Shown: one piece after another, positions 7,740 to 16,068 of the stretch | Layout: the number at the start of each line of letters is the position of its first letter | Position numbering within the stretch: the stretch's first letter is position 1 | Assembly: GCF_021538675.1 (NCBI RefSeq) | Contig: NZ_JAJUKH010000003.1 | Location: forward strand, 230,591 to 294,590 | Direction of reading: 5' to 3' | Length of the DNA: 64,000 nucleotides | Origin: Paenarthrobacter sp. AR 02 | GTDB taxonomy: Bacteria > Actinomycetota > Actinomycetes > Actinomycetales > Micrococcaceae | The notes under the pieces: generated by a model | Seen by the model: the letters and a program-made list of their open reading frames with translations, nothing else | Databases searched by the model: none | What the model was told of the DNA's origin: nothing | Program-made: the position numbers and the translations under genes

Positions 7740-10700
7740 TTAGCCCCTCAGGCACTTCTGGTACTGCAACCATTCGATGCCGTACCGCAGCCAGCCAACA
7801 ATGTCGTACCACTTGGACGGCTTGGTGGGCGGGGTGCACTGCGGCGGGTTGGGGCCGCTTGCGGCCACCTTAACCAGGGCCTTCACTACCGTTCCGGACT
7901 CGACGGCGGTGAGCACCAAGGTACCGGTACCTGCGGCCGCCGTGGCGGGAACCTTCACGTTGACGGACGCCGCACCGGCGGTCACCGGAACATCTCCAAG
8001 AGCCACGGAGGCGCCCTTGGCATCAACGAAGACAGCCTTCAATGAGGTGTTCGCCGGGCTGCCAATGGAGGTCAGGTTCAGCTTGGAAACCGTCAACGTC
8101 ACGGACTCGCCGCCCTTGACCTCGGCAGCGGTGGAGTTTGCCACAGCAACTGAGCGGCGTGCGAAGTCCGGCGAGACCGGGTTGTGCGTCTGGAGGTACT
8201 TGATCCAGGCGTCACGGTCCACCAGGCCCGTGTCCTTCGTGTTGCTGCCCTCCTTGAAGACCCGGAAGTTGTCACCGCCTGTTGCCAGGAAGCTGAAGGT
8301 ACCGATCCTGTACTGCTTTGCGGGGTCGATCACAGCGCCATTAACCCAGATGCCGGTAATCCGATCGCCCGCTGCACGGGCGGCGTCGTAGGTGTAGTTG
8401 ACGTTCTTGGACACCCCCAGCTGCTGGTACGGGCGGCTTGGTACGGTACCGTCCGGGTTGGTCTGCCACTGCTGCTCCAGGAGCGTTTTGAACTGTGCAC
8501 CCGTCAGGGACGTGGTCCACAGGTTGTTCACGAACGGCAGGACCGCGTTGGCCTCGGCGTAGGTGATGGTGCCATCCGGCGCGTAGTACAGCTCGTTGCG
8601 CAGGCCGCCGGGGTTGACGACGCCGATTTCCGCCGCGCCGAGTTCGGGCGCCTTGAGCGTGTCCACCAGGGAGTCCGCTACCAGGTTGCCCAGCGTGGAT
8701 TCGCTGGCGCGGTCGTCCCGCTTGGGGGCGCCTCCGGCAGGGTCCGGGGTGAATGCTGTGGTGATATCGGCGGTCACGGCACCCACCGCCTGGTTGCCGA
8801 TTTCAGCAGCCTGGGCCAGCGCCTTATCCACGATGGTCTTCACTGCAGCCACCCGCGGGTAGGCGGCAACGAGGCTTTCCGCGGTTTCGGTGGTACGGTC
8901 TACGACTGCGGCCTTGTACGCCGTCACGGACTTGGTTGCCGTATCCACGGTGAGCGTTACACTGCCCACGTTCTCTCCGTAGTTGCCGGTCTGCACGACC
9001 GGGCGGGTCTTGCCGGTGGGCTGGCCATTGGCGTCCAGTACCGGCGCATCCCAGGCGTACTCCTTGTGGGTGTGCCCGGTGTAGATGGCAGCCACGTCAG
9101 GGGTGGTTTCGTTGACGAGCTTGGCGAACGGGCCGCCTGCGGCAACTTCCTGCTCCAAGGTGGCGCCCTCGGGGGTACCGGAAGCGGCGCCGTCATGGTT
9201 TTCGACGATGATCAGGTCCGCCAGTTTTTCGGCCTTGATCTTCGCAGCCACCCGGTTGATGGCGTCTACCGGGTCGCCGAACTCAAGATCGGTGATCCCC
9301 GCAGGGGTTACCAGGGAAGGAACTTCCTGGGTGACCGTGCCGATGACCGCTACCTTCATGCCGTTCATGTCCAGGACCTTGTACTCCGGCAGGACCGGGG
9401 TGGTGGTGCCCTTCTGGTAAACGTTGGCGCCCAGGTAGGCGAACTTTGCGTTGTTGCCTCCGGCGATGACGCGGTCGCGCAGGTCTGACCAGCCGCCGTC
9501 GAACTCGTGGTTGCCCACAGCGGAGGCCTGCAGTTCAAGTGCGTTCAGGACGTCGATGGTGGGCTGGTCCTTCGCAACCGAGGATGCGAAGAGGGAGGCG
9601 CCGATGTTGTCGCCCGCGGAAATGAAGGCAGTCGCGCCGGGCGCTGCTGCTGCACGGAGCTTCTCAACCGTTCCGGCAAAGAGCACCGTGTTGGTGTCGA
9701 TCCGGCCGTGGAAGTCGTTGATGCCGAGGAATTGCAGGTCAACGGTGGCCTGTGCGTCCGGAGTCAGGTTCAGGCCCACCACCACGGGGTCGTGGTCGCT
9801 GGCCCGGAACTCGTCCGGGGCATAGTAGTTGGTCACGTTGTTGTTATACCGGCTGTATTCCAGCGCCACGGACTCCACGGAGTTGATGTTCCAGATGTCG
9901 GTTCCCGTGACCACCTTGTGGGCTGCCGGGGACGCCAGGATGTGGTCGAGGGAGCCCACCATGCCGCCGAACAGGTAGGAGTGCTTGCCGGTGCCGACCT
10001 CAAGGTCGGTGTACCCCGCGCCGGTGAGGACGTTGATGGGGTCCTCCTTGGAGTAGGCGTTGAAGTCACCGATCAGGAAGACCTTGTCAGTGCCCTTGGA
10101 AGCTTGGAGGTCCTTGGAAAAAGCGAGCAGGGATTCGGCCTGCTTGGTGCGGGCAACGTTGGAGGCGCCCTGGCCCTTGTCGGTGTCGTCCGGGGTCGCT
10201 GCGGAGCCCTTGGACTTGAAGTGGTTCACGATCGCGATGAATTTCTTGTCATCGCTGCCGCCAACCGGCTTGAACACCTGCGCCAGTGGCTTACGGGCGC
10301 TGGCGAAAGCCACGGTGTCGTTGTGGATGATTGACTCGCCGACAGGTTCGGCCGTGGCTTTTTTGTAGATGAAAGCGGTGCGGATCATGTCTTCATCGCT
10401 GAGCGGGGGAGCGTTCGCTGGTGTGCGCACGTAATCCCACACGCCGGGAGTCTTGACGTTAAGGGACTCCACGAGCTTGGACAGGGCGTCGTCGCGGTTC
10501 TTGCCGAACTGGGCCGAGTTCTCGATCTCCTCGAGGGACACGACGTCTGCGCCCGATTTGGTGATCGCGGCAACGATCTTGGCCTGCTGGCGCTCGAAGT
10601 TCTCTGCGTTGGCAGCACCGCGGGCGTTGCAGCCCTCCTTGACGGTGATCGGTTTGCCGTCGCGGTCGTTGTAGAAGACGCAGCCCGTGAGCTGGTCACC

Positions 10701-12275
10701 TGTGGTGGGGAAGTAGTTGAGCACATTGAAGGACGCCAGCTTCAGGCTGCCCCCAACGTCAGCGGGCCCTTCCGGACGGGTGGAAGAGAAGGTTGCAGGC
10801 TGGAAGGACGCGGCGTTTGCGGGGCTCAGCGCTGTTAGCGGCTGGAACTTCCACGAATTGTTCCCGTACCCCAGGATGACATCGGTCTTGAACGTGGCGG
10901 GCGAACCGACACGTACGGGATCCGAAGGGGTCAGGTAGGGCAATTGCTGGGCCTTGGTGGCGGCGTCCTTGAGGAAGTTGGTGGACGCGCCGTCGTCGAG
11001 CTTGATGCCGCGCAGGGCGTTGTCTGCCACCACGGCGGCATACTCGGGGGAACCATAAGCAGCCACCGCCGTCGGCTGGACCAACGGCGACTTACCGGCG
11101 GCAAGGCCGATCTCGCCGTACTGGTTCAAGGAGTAGTTGTCCGTAACCGTGAAGTCACCCTGGGGCGAGACAAGCATGCCTTCGAGGCTCTCGCGGGCGG
11201 CCTCGTTCGCCGGCAAGGCGAACGGCGTGGACTTGACCTCGGGGGCGGCCTCGGTGAGCTTCTTCAGCCCCGCGGCTTCCACTGAGATCTGTGTTTGGTT
11301 GGCAAATTCGCTGACCGCGCCGGTGAGTTCCAGGTAGTCGCCCGGCTGGACCGTGGCCGCCGTCGTGGGTGAATAGACGAACAAAGCGTCCGACGCCGTC
11401 CTGGCCGCCCCTGCGGCGTCGCCGCCGGTGCCGGGGGTCTGGACGTAATAGCCGTTGAACCCGCCGGTGGCGTAAACGGCGGTGACCTTGCCGCGGGTGG
11501 TTACCGTGCTGCCGACCAACGGGCTGGCCGTGCCGGTGCCTTGTATTTCCGCGATGGTCTTGATACCCGGTTCAGGTCCGGGATCCGTGGGCGGGGTGAC
11601 GCCTCCGCCGGAAGCCGTCGGAGTAATGCCCGCAGCCAGGGTGAAATCTGCCGCGTTGGAGTCGGTGTCAACGCCATTGGTGCGGTTGAGGCTCTTGACG
11701 TCGGTGTTACTGGTGGGTGCCTTTGCCGGTGCAGTCTCAAAAGTGTTGGACGTTCCGTAACCCAGGAGGTCGGCGATGGCCGCGTTGGCCGTCACGGAGC
11801 CCACGGGCAGAGGCGAAACGGCGGTGCTCTGTTTCGCCAGGATCAGAGTTCCTGTGGTTCCGCCCGGGTTCAGGGTCCCGGAAGCCTGAACATCGGGTGT
11901 GGGGAGGGCAGGAGCCGTAGAGGAGGCGCTGTTGCTGGCGCCCTGGACCAGGAAGTAGCCCTTGGCCGGGATGCTCCCGGCCAGCGGAGTGATCCCCGTT
12001 GGTGCTGTTGTGGCGGTGGCAGACCGGTACTGCAAGGACCAACCCGCAAGGCTGATAGGCGCGTCCGAGGAGTTGTAGAGCTCCACGAATTTGTTCTTGA
12101 AGGCGGCGCCGCTGCTTCCGCCGCTGAGATAGGCCTCGTTGATGACCACCGGCGAGGTGCCCGCCGGTGTGGCGGGATCGTCCGCCGCCATGGCCGGGAC
12201 GGCCGTCAGCGGGGCTGCAAGGAGCCCCGCTGACAGGACCGTTCCCGCCAGCAATTTCCAATGTTGTTGGTGCAT
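7740..12275 (-). CDS. Secreted ExeM/NucH-type nuclease fused to a 5'-nucleotidase
   Basis: A 1511-residue secreted protein combining two hydrolases. A signal peptide ends near AMAADD (about residue 31). A lamin-tail domain follows (about 40-150), then an OB-fold segment (about 235-345). The endonuclease/exonuclease/phosphatase domain (about 510-835) has LKLASFNVLNYF, SLEEIENS, LIGDFNAYS and ASDHDPVV. The metallophosphoesterase domain begins with INDFHGR (about 848) and has AGDN, GNHEFDGG (about 918) and TGHTHKEY (about 1065). A 5'-nucleotidase C-terminal domain ends near GGDNFRVF (about 1335). A further Ig-like region and a short Trp/Tyr-rich tail close the protein, with no LPXTG anchor. It likely degrades extracellular DNA and strips phosphate from nucleotides, releasing nucleosides and phosphate. 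Confidence 0.9.
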   Translation of the reverse strand: MHQQHWKLLAGTVLSAGLLAAPLTAVPAMAADDPATPAGTSPVVINEAYLSGGSSGAAFKNKFVELYNSSDAPISLAGWSLQYRSATATTAPTGITPLAGSIPAKGYFLVQGASNSASSTAPALPTPDVQASGTLNPGGTTGTLILAKQSTAVSPLPVGSVTANAAIADLLGYGTSNTFETAPAKAPTSNTDVKSLNRTNGVDTDSNAADFTLAAGITPTASGGGVTPPTDPGPEPGIKTIAEIQGTGTASPLVGSTVTTRGKVTAVYATGGFNGYYVQTPGTGGDAAGAARTASDALFVYSPTTAATVQPGDYLELTGAVSEFANQTQISVEAAGLKKLTEAAPEVKSTPFALPANEAARESLEGMLVSPQGDFTVTDNYSLNQYGEIGLAAGKSPLVQPTAVAAYGSPEYAAVVADNALRGIKLDDGASTNFLKDAATKAQQLPYLTPSDPVRVGSPATFKTDVILGYGNNSWKFQPLTALSPANAASFQPATFSSTRPEGPADVGGSLKLASFNVLNYFPTTGDQLTGCVFYNDRDGKPITVKEGCNARGAANAENFERQQAKIVAAITKSGADVVSLEEIENSAQFGKNRDDALSKLVESLNVKTPGVWDYVRTPANAPPLSDEDMIRTAFIYKKATAEPVGESIIHNDTVAFASARKPLAQVFKPVGGSDDKKFIAIVNHFKSKGSAATPDDTDKGQGASNVARTKQAESLLAFSKDLQASKGTDKVFLIGDFNAYSKEDPINVLTGAGYTDLEVGTGKHSYLFGGMVGSLDHILASPAAHKVVTGTDIWNINSVESVALEYSRYNNNVTNYYAPDEFRASDHDPVVVGLNLTPDAQATVDLQFLGINDFHGRIDTNTVLFAGTVEKLRAAAAPGATAFISAGDNIGASLFASSVAKDQPTIDVLNALELQASAVGNHEFDGGWSDLRDRVIAGGNNAKFAYLGANVYQKGTTTPVLPEYKVLDMNGMKVAVIGTVTQEVPSLVTPAGITDLEFGDPVDAINRVAAKIKAEKLADLIIVENHDGAASGTPEGATLEQEVAAGGPFAKLVNETTPDVAAIYTGHTHKEYAWDAPVLDANGQPTGKTRPVVQTGNYGENVGSVTLTVDTATKSVTAYKAAVVDRTTETAESLVAAYPRVAAVKTIVDKALAQAAEIGNQAVGAVTADITTAFTPDPAGGAPKRDDRASESTLGNLVADSLVDTLKAPELGAAEIGVVNPGGLRNELYYAPDGTITYAEANAVLPFVNNLWTTSLTGAQFKTLLEQQWQTNPDGTVPSRPYQQLGVSKNVNYTYDAARAAGDRITGIWVNGAVIDPAKQYRIGTFSFLATGGDNFRVFKEGSNTKDTGLVDRDAWIKYLQTHNPVSPDFARRSVAVANSTAAEVKGGESVTLTVSKLNLTSIGSPANTSLKAVFVDAKGASVALGDVPVTAGAASVNVKVPATAAAGTGTLVLTAVESGTVVKALVKVAASGPNPPQCTPPTKPSKWYDIVGWLRYGIEWLQYQKCLRG

Positions 12276-12320
12276 CCGCTCTAACTTTCATTAGGGAGCC
12301 CTGTATGGCCCCGTGGACGA

Positions 12321-12345
12321 CGCCCACTTTCTTGTGAAGTGGGCG
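12321..12345. other. Hairpin in the leader of the nuclease gene
   Basis: A perfect 9-bp inverted repeat (CGCCCACTT / AAGTGGGCG) with a 7-nt loop, about 45 nt before the nuclease start codon. It has no T-run on either strand, so it may be an operator or an mRNA structure rather than a terminator. Function unknown. Confidence 0.4.
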
Positions 12346-12456
12346 CTGTGCCCGGAAGTTACTCCGGGGTAAAGCTGCCTCAGACGTAGCAGAACACGAA
12401 CGGATGAATGGGAAGTGGACCAGTGGTGGCTGGAGAGTGCCCGCCACCGGTCCGCA

Positions 12457-12948
12457 TTACTTGGCGGCGCCCTTCAGGGTCCCGGCGGTTGCTGCGCCGG
12501 ATGCGCCTCCGATCAGGCAGACAATCTCCCGGTCATTGGCCTTCCAGGTATCGGTAGTGGGGTAGAAGTAGGTCAGCTCAAGCGTTGATGAATCAAACGG
12601 CACGCCCACGAAGCCTGCGAACTCGGAACCGCAAAACTCTTCGGATTGCTTCTCCACCTCGGACTGGCCGGGGTATGTATCGGCCACAATGTTCTTCGCC
12701 GCGTAGGCCTCGAGATCGTGTTCCTGCTCGCAGGGGATGATGGACACGTCCTTGACCTCGGTGCCGGACGGCTGGGCGATGCAGTCACCCACCTTGACTT
12801 TGAAGGCATCCGCAACAGATGTTTCGGTGGGTTTTCCGGACTCGTCCCGCTTGGCGTCCCCGCTGCTGATCAGCGAACAACCCGTCAGGGCCAGGGTCGC
12901 CAGGCCCAACACGGCGGTGGCTTTGATGGTTTGCGAAAGGTGCTGCAA
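12457..12948 (-). CDS. Lipoprotein, septum-formation-like family
   Basis: A 163-residue predicted lipoprotein. The signal sequence ends in the lipobox LALTGCS, so the mature protein should be lipid-anchored outside the membrane. The mature part begins FKVKVGDCI and has four further cysteines (IPCEQEHDLEAY, EEFCGSEF and REIVCLIGG among them), a layout I associate with the actinobacterial septum formation domain; the biochemical role is unknown. Start: TTG at 12948 is preceded by GAGGACC and gives a proper signal peptide; longer upstream extensions lack one. It lies upstream of the nuclease on the same strand, but a gap of about 180 bp with a hairpin suggests separate transcription. Confidence 0.7.
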   Translation of the reverse strand: MQHLSQTIKATAVLGLATLALTGCSLISSGDAKRDESGKPTETSVADAFKVKVGDCIAQPSGTEVKDVSIIPCEQEHDLEAYAAKNIVADTYPGQSEVEKQSEEFCGSEFAGFVGVPFDSSTLELTYFYPTTDTWKANDREIVCLIGGASGAATAGTLKGAAK

Positions 12949-13126
12949 CTCAGGTCCTCGTTCCCCAAGGACCGCAGGAGGAGATCGTGGATGCCCACTC
13001 TGCGGCCAAACAATGAGGGACCGGTCAGGGCACCAACGCCGAACGATCCCCCAGGATCGGCGGTGGGCGGGTGGAGCCGGGCGCCCCTGGGTAGGAGGCG
13101 CCGGGCACCACCCGGAAATCAAAAGT

Positions 13127-13912
13127 CTAAGCGGACTGGCCCAGGTCCTGGATGACCTTGAATACTGCGCCGGTGGGATCAATGAGCGTCGCCAGGCGGC
13201 CGAACGGTGTTTCTTCCGCGGCATGCATGACCGCTGCTCCCAGGGCGAGGGCTTGCTCTACTGTGGCGTCGGTGTTCTCAACCGCGAAGTAGACGCTCCA
13301 CATGGACGGTACTTCGTCAGAGAGTACGCCGGCGGCATCCATGATGCCCGCTTTCGCGTTGTCTCCTGCGCCCAGGGTGGTGTAGCGGAACTCCGGGGTA
13401 TCACTCATGACATTCGTGTCCCAGCCGAAGACTTTCTGGTAGAAAGACACGGCTGAGTCGTAGTCCTTGGCAAGGAGTTCGTGCCACGCCGGTGAGCCCG
13501 GTTCTGCAGCTACTTCGAAACCCTTCATCTGACCGAACTGCCAGGCGCCGATGGATGCGCCCGCGGAATCGCCGTACATGGCCATGCTGCCCTGCTCCGG
13601 AACATCCATTGGCTCCATGTAGACCTGGCCGCCGTGGGCCGCTGCGGCTTCCGTGGTGGCCTTGATGTCATCCGTGCGCAGGTAGGTGGACCACAGGTCC
13701 GGCATGGCACCCATGTCGGCCTGCTTCTGCATGATGCCGGCCACAAGCTTTCCGTCCTTGGATGCGGTGATGTAACCGCCGTACGTCTCCTCATCACCGG
13801 TTTCGTACGTCCAGCCGAACAGGGCGTTATAGAAGTCCTTGGCTTTCTCTGTATCGGACGTCATCAGATCGATCCAGCACGGTGCGCCGGGGGTGATGTC
13901 AGGCGTAGGCAT
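13127..13912 (-). CDS. VOC superfamily protein with two glyoxalase-like domains
   Basis: A 261-residue protein built from two vicinal-oxygen-chelate units (about residues 8-120 and 135-258). Each starts with an aromatic-rich segment of the same design: CWIDLMTSDTEKAKDFYNALFGW and AWHELLAKDYDSAVSFYQKVFGW are clear internal repeats. Related actinobacterial proteins are labelled glyoxalase/bleomycin-resistance or hydroxylase-like, but substrates are not established and only some metal-binding residues can be guessed. An AGGAGCC precedes the ATG at 13912. It is a single-gene unit in a minus-strand series below the tRNA-Ser gene. Confidence 0.8.
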   Translation of the reverse strand: MPTPDITPGAPCWIDLMTSDTEKAKDFYNALFGWTYETGDEETYGGYITASKDGKLVAGIMQKQADMGAMPDLWSTYLRTDDIKATTEAAAAHGGQVYMEPMDVPEQGSMAMYGDSAGASIGAWQFGQMKGFEVAAEPGSPAWHELLAKDYDSAVSFYQKVFGWDTNVMSDTPEFRYTTLGAGDNAKAGIMDAAGVLSDEVPSMWSVYFAVENTDATVEQALALGAAVMHAAEETPFGRLATLIDPTGAVFKVIQDLGQSA

Positions 13913-14067
13913 AGGTCAGGCTCCTGTTGTAGTTCCGCGGTAAAGCTGCGGTTTAGGTCAGAGGTGTGGAGACAGGTAGAACACTATGCGGGGGGTCTGA
14001 CAGTTTCAATGATGTTCCGGTTGCCGCTTATCACTTAGCCGCTATGCACCAGATCGCGGGCACAAAA

Positions 14068-14093
14068 ATGCCCCGGGTTTGGAACCCGGGGCA
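14068..14093 (-). terminator. Terminator after tRNA-Ser(UGA)
   Basis: An inverted repeat TGCCCCGGGTT / AACCCGGGGCA lies 6 nt past the tRNA CCA on the minus strand and is followed there by TTTTT. Confidence 0.85.
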
Positions 14094-14098
14094 TTCGT

Positions 14099-14189
14099 TG
14101 GCGGAAGGTAAGGGATTTGAACCCTTGGTACGGGGTTACCGCACACTGGTTTTCAAGACCAGCTCCTTAGGCCGCTCGGACAACCTTCC
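14099..14189 (-). tRNA. tRNA-Ser (anticodon UGA), CCA encoded
   Basis: An 88-nt class II tRNA plus an encoded CCA (14099-14101). The acceptor stem GGAAGGT / ACCTTCC is complete with a G discriminator. The anticodon loop in CTGGTCTTGAAAACCAG gives anticodon UGA, reading UCA serine codons. The long variable arm and T-arm are present. Unlike the other two tRNAs in this window, it encodes its own CCA end. Confidence 0.95.
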
Positions 14190-14291
14190 TCGCCTAGTAG
14201 TGTTTCATAGGGAGTTGGCTGTTCCAAAACATCACGCCTGTCCGGTCCCCGCCCCGGGGCCGGCGGACAAGCAAGAAACCGGGAGTTCGTC

Positions 14292-15275
14292 ATGAAAGCC
14301 GTCTACATCTCAGAGCCGGGCGGGCCCGAAGTCCTCGAGGTCCGGGAGGTCCCTGCTCCGGTGCCGGGCGAGGGCGAAGTCCTGATCGACGTCGTGGCCG
14401 CGGGCCTGAACAGGGCGGATGTCCAGCAGCGACGCGGTTTCTACCCGCCACCCCCTGGGGCTTCAGAGATCCCCGGGCTTGAAGTGTCCGGCCGCATCGC
14501 AGCCTTCGGCCCGGGCGTCACCAAGGCATTCTCCGTGGGAGACAAAGTTGTTGCCCTTCTTTCAGGCGGCGGCTACGCCCAGCAGGTCGCGGTGTCCGCC
14601 GAGCAGGTGCTCCGGGTTCCCGACGGCGTGGACCTCATCACCGCAGCTGCGCTGCCCGAGGTTGCTGCCACTGTGTACTCCAACCTGATCATGACCGCCC
14701 AAATGCAACCCGGCGAAACGGTCCTCATCCACGGGGCAACGGGCGGCATCGGCACCATGGCCATCCAGTTGGCCAAGGCCTACGGCGCAAAAGTTGCGGC
14801 CACAGCCGGCACGGACGAGAAGGTTGGCACCGCCAAGGCCTTCCTGGGTGCCGACATCGCCATCAACTACACCGAAGAGGACTTCGCTGAAAGCCTGCGG
14901 GCACAAACCGGCGGCAAAGGCGCTGACGTGATCCTCGACGTCGTCGGTGCCAAATACCTGCAGCAAAACATTGACGCCCTTGCCGACTACGGCAGGCTCA
15001 TCGTCATCGGGCTGCAGGGCGGCACCACGGCGGACATCAACCTTGGCCAGCTCCTCAGCAAACGGGCGGCCGTCATCGGAACGGCCCTCCGGCCCCGGTC
15101 CGTGGCCGAAAAAGGCATCATCATGACCGCCGTGCGCGAGTCCGTATGGCCCATGATCACCGACGGCAGGATCCGTCCCCTGGTGGCCAAGTCCTTCCCG
15201 CTGGACCAGGTGCAGGAGGCGCACCGGTACTTTGACTCTGGCGACCACGTGGGCAAGGTCCTGCTTCTGCTCTGA
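14292..15275 (+). CDS. NAD(P)H:quinone oxidoreductase, zinc-free MDR family
   Basis: A 327-residue medium-chain reductase of the quinone oxidoreductase/PIG3 type, expected to reduce quinones or enones with NADPH. The N-terminal catalytic domain has GLNRADVQQRRGFYPPPPGASEIPGLE, characteristic of the TP53I3/PIG3 subgroup. The cofactor domain has HGATGGIGTMAIQLAK, where the AxxGxxG-type dinucleotide loop appears. The catalytic zinc cysteines of alcohol dehydrogenases are absent. GGGAG precedes the ATG. The PadR-type regulator follows after 28 nt on the same strand, so the two are probably one transcript, and the reductase may be linked to stress or aromatic-compound response. Confidence 0.87.
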   Translation: MKAVYISEPGGPEVLEVREVPAPVPGEGEVLIDVVAAGLNRADVQQRRGFYPPPPGASEIPGLEVSGRIAAFGPGVTKAFSVGDKVVALLSGGGYAQQVAVSAEQVLRVPDGVDLITAAALPEVAATVYSNLIMTAQMQPGETVLIHGATGGIGTMAIQLAKAYGAKVAATAGTDEKVGTAKAFLGADIAINYTEEDFAESLRAQTGGKGADVILDVVGAKYLQQNIDALADYGRLIVIGLQGGTTADINLGQLLSKRAAVIGTALRPRSVAEKGIIMTAVRESVWPMITDGRIRPLVAKSFPLDQVQEAHRYFDSGDHVGKVLLLL

Positions 15276-15303
15276 CCAGTCATCCACCGCAGCGAGGAGT
15301 CCA

Positions 15304-15846
15304 ATGTCCATCCGGCACAGTCTGCTGGCCCTGCTCCAGGACCGGCCACGGTACGGCTATGAGCTGCGGGTCGAATTCGAGGACCGGACCGGTGCCGCCT
15401 GGCCGCTTAACATCGGGCAGGTCTACACCACCCTGGACCGGCTGGAACGTGACGGACTGGTCAGCAAAGACGGCGACGACGGCGGTGGCCACGTCGTCTA
15501 CAGCATCACTGCCGCCGGGGTCGGGGAAGTCGCGGCCTGGTTCGCGGGGGCGGTTGACCGGGGCAGTCCGCCGCGGAACGAGATCGCCATCAAACTGGCG
15601 CTCGCCGTAACCCTGCCCGGCGTTGACGCCTCTGAAGTGATCCAGTCACAGCGCGAAGTCTCACTCCGTGCCCTGCAGGAACACACGCAGGCCCGCAAGG
15701 CAGTCTCCGCCAACCAGCGACTGTCCGACACAGCCTGGCTGTTGGTCCTGGACTCCTTGATTTTCCAGGCCGAAGCGGAGGTGCGCTGGCTGGATCTTTG
15801 TGAAGCACGGATGGTCCAGGCGCAGGGCAACGGGGGAGCTATCTAG
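15304..15846 (+). CDS. PadR-family transcriptional regulator
   Basis: A 180-residue DNA-binding protein. It opens with the PadR winged helix: MSIRHSLLALLQDRPRYGYEL, then GQVYTTLDRLERDGLVSKDG (recognition helix and wing). The C-terminal region (about 95-175) is a helical dimerisation part with LRALQEHTQARK. The start at 15304 has GAGGAG 4 nt upstream; an earlier in-frame ATG inside the reductase gene is rejected. PadR proteins usually repress their own operon and neighbours in response to small aromatic or drug-like ligands, so the quinone reductase upstream is the likely target. The ligand is unknown. Confidence 0.87.
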   Translation: MSIRHSLLALLQDRPRYGYELRVEFEDRTGAAWPLNIGQVYTTLDRLERDGLVSKDGDDGGGHVVYSITAAGVGEVAAWFAGAVDRGSPPRNEIAIKLALAVTLPGVDASEVIQSQREVSLRALQEHTQARKAVSANQRLSDTAWLLVLDSLIFQAEAEVRWLDLCEARMVQAQGNGGAI

Positions 15847-16068
15847 CGGTTCCGGGCGTGCATGGGTGTCTCTTCAGGGTGTCCATGTACAGGCGTCCGT
15901 CGCACGGGTGTGACCGCTCACCGCTGGGTGGGCTGCCGAAGGCGTGTATGGCCTTCCCTTGTCGGTAGCAGTTGTTACTGTGCTGGAAGACACGTGGCGA
16001 AGCGGTCCCCACCGCGGGATTCGCCACACAGCATTTCCCATCACCGCATCAGTTCTCAAGGAGGAGAT

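Noticed and set aside
13966..14295. Open frame spanning tRNA-Ser(UGA)
   Set aside because: It runs through a tRNA gene and its terminator and contains no protein motif.
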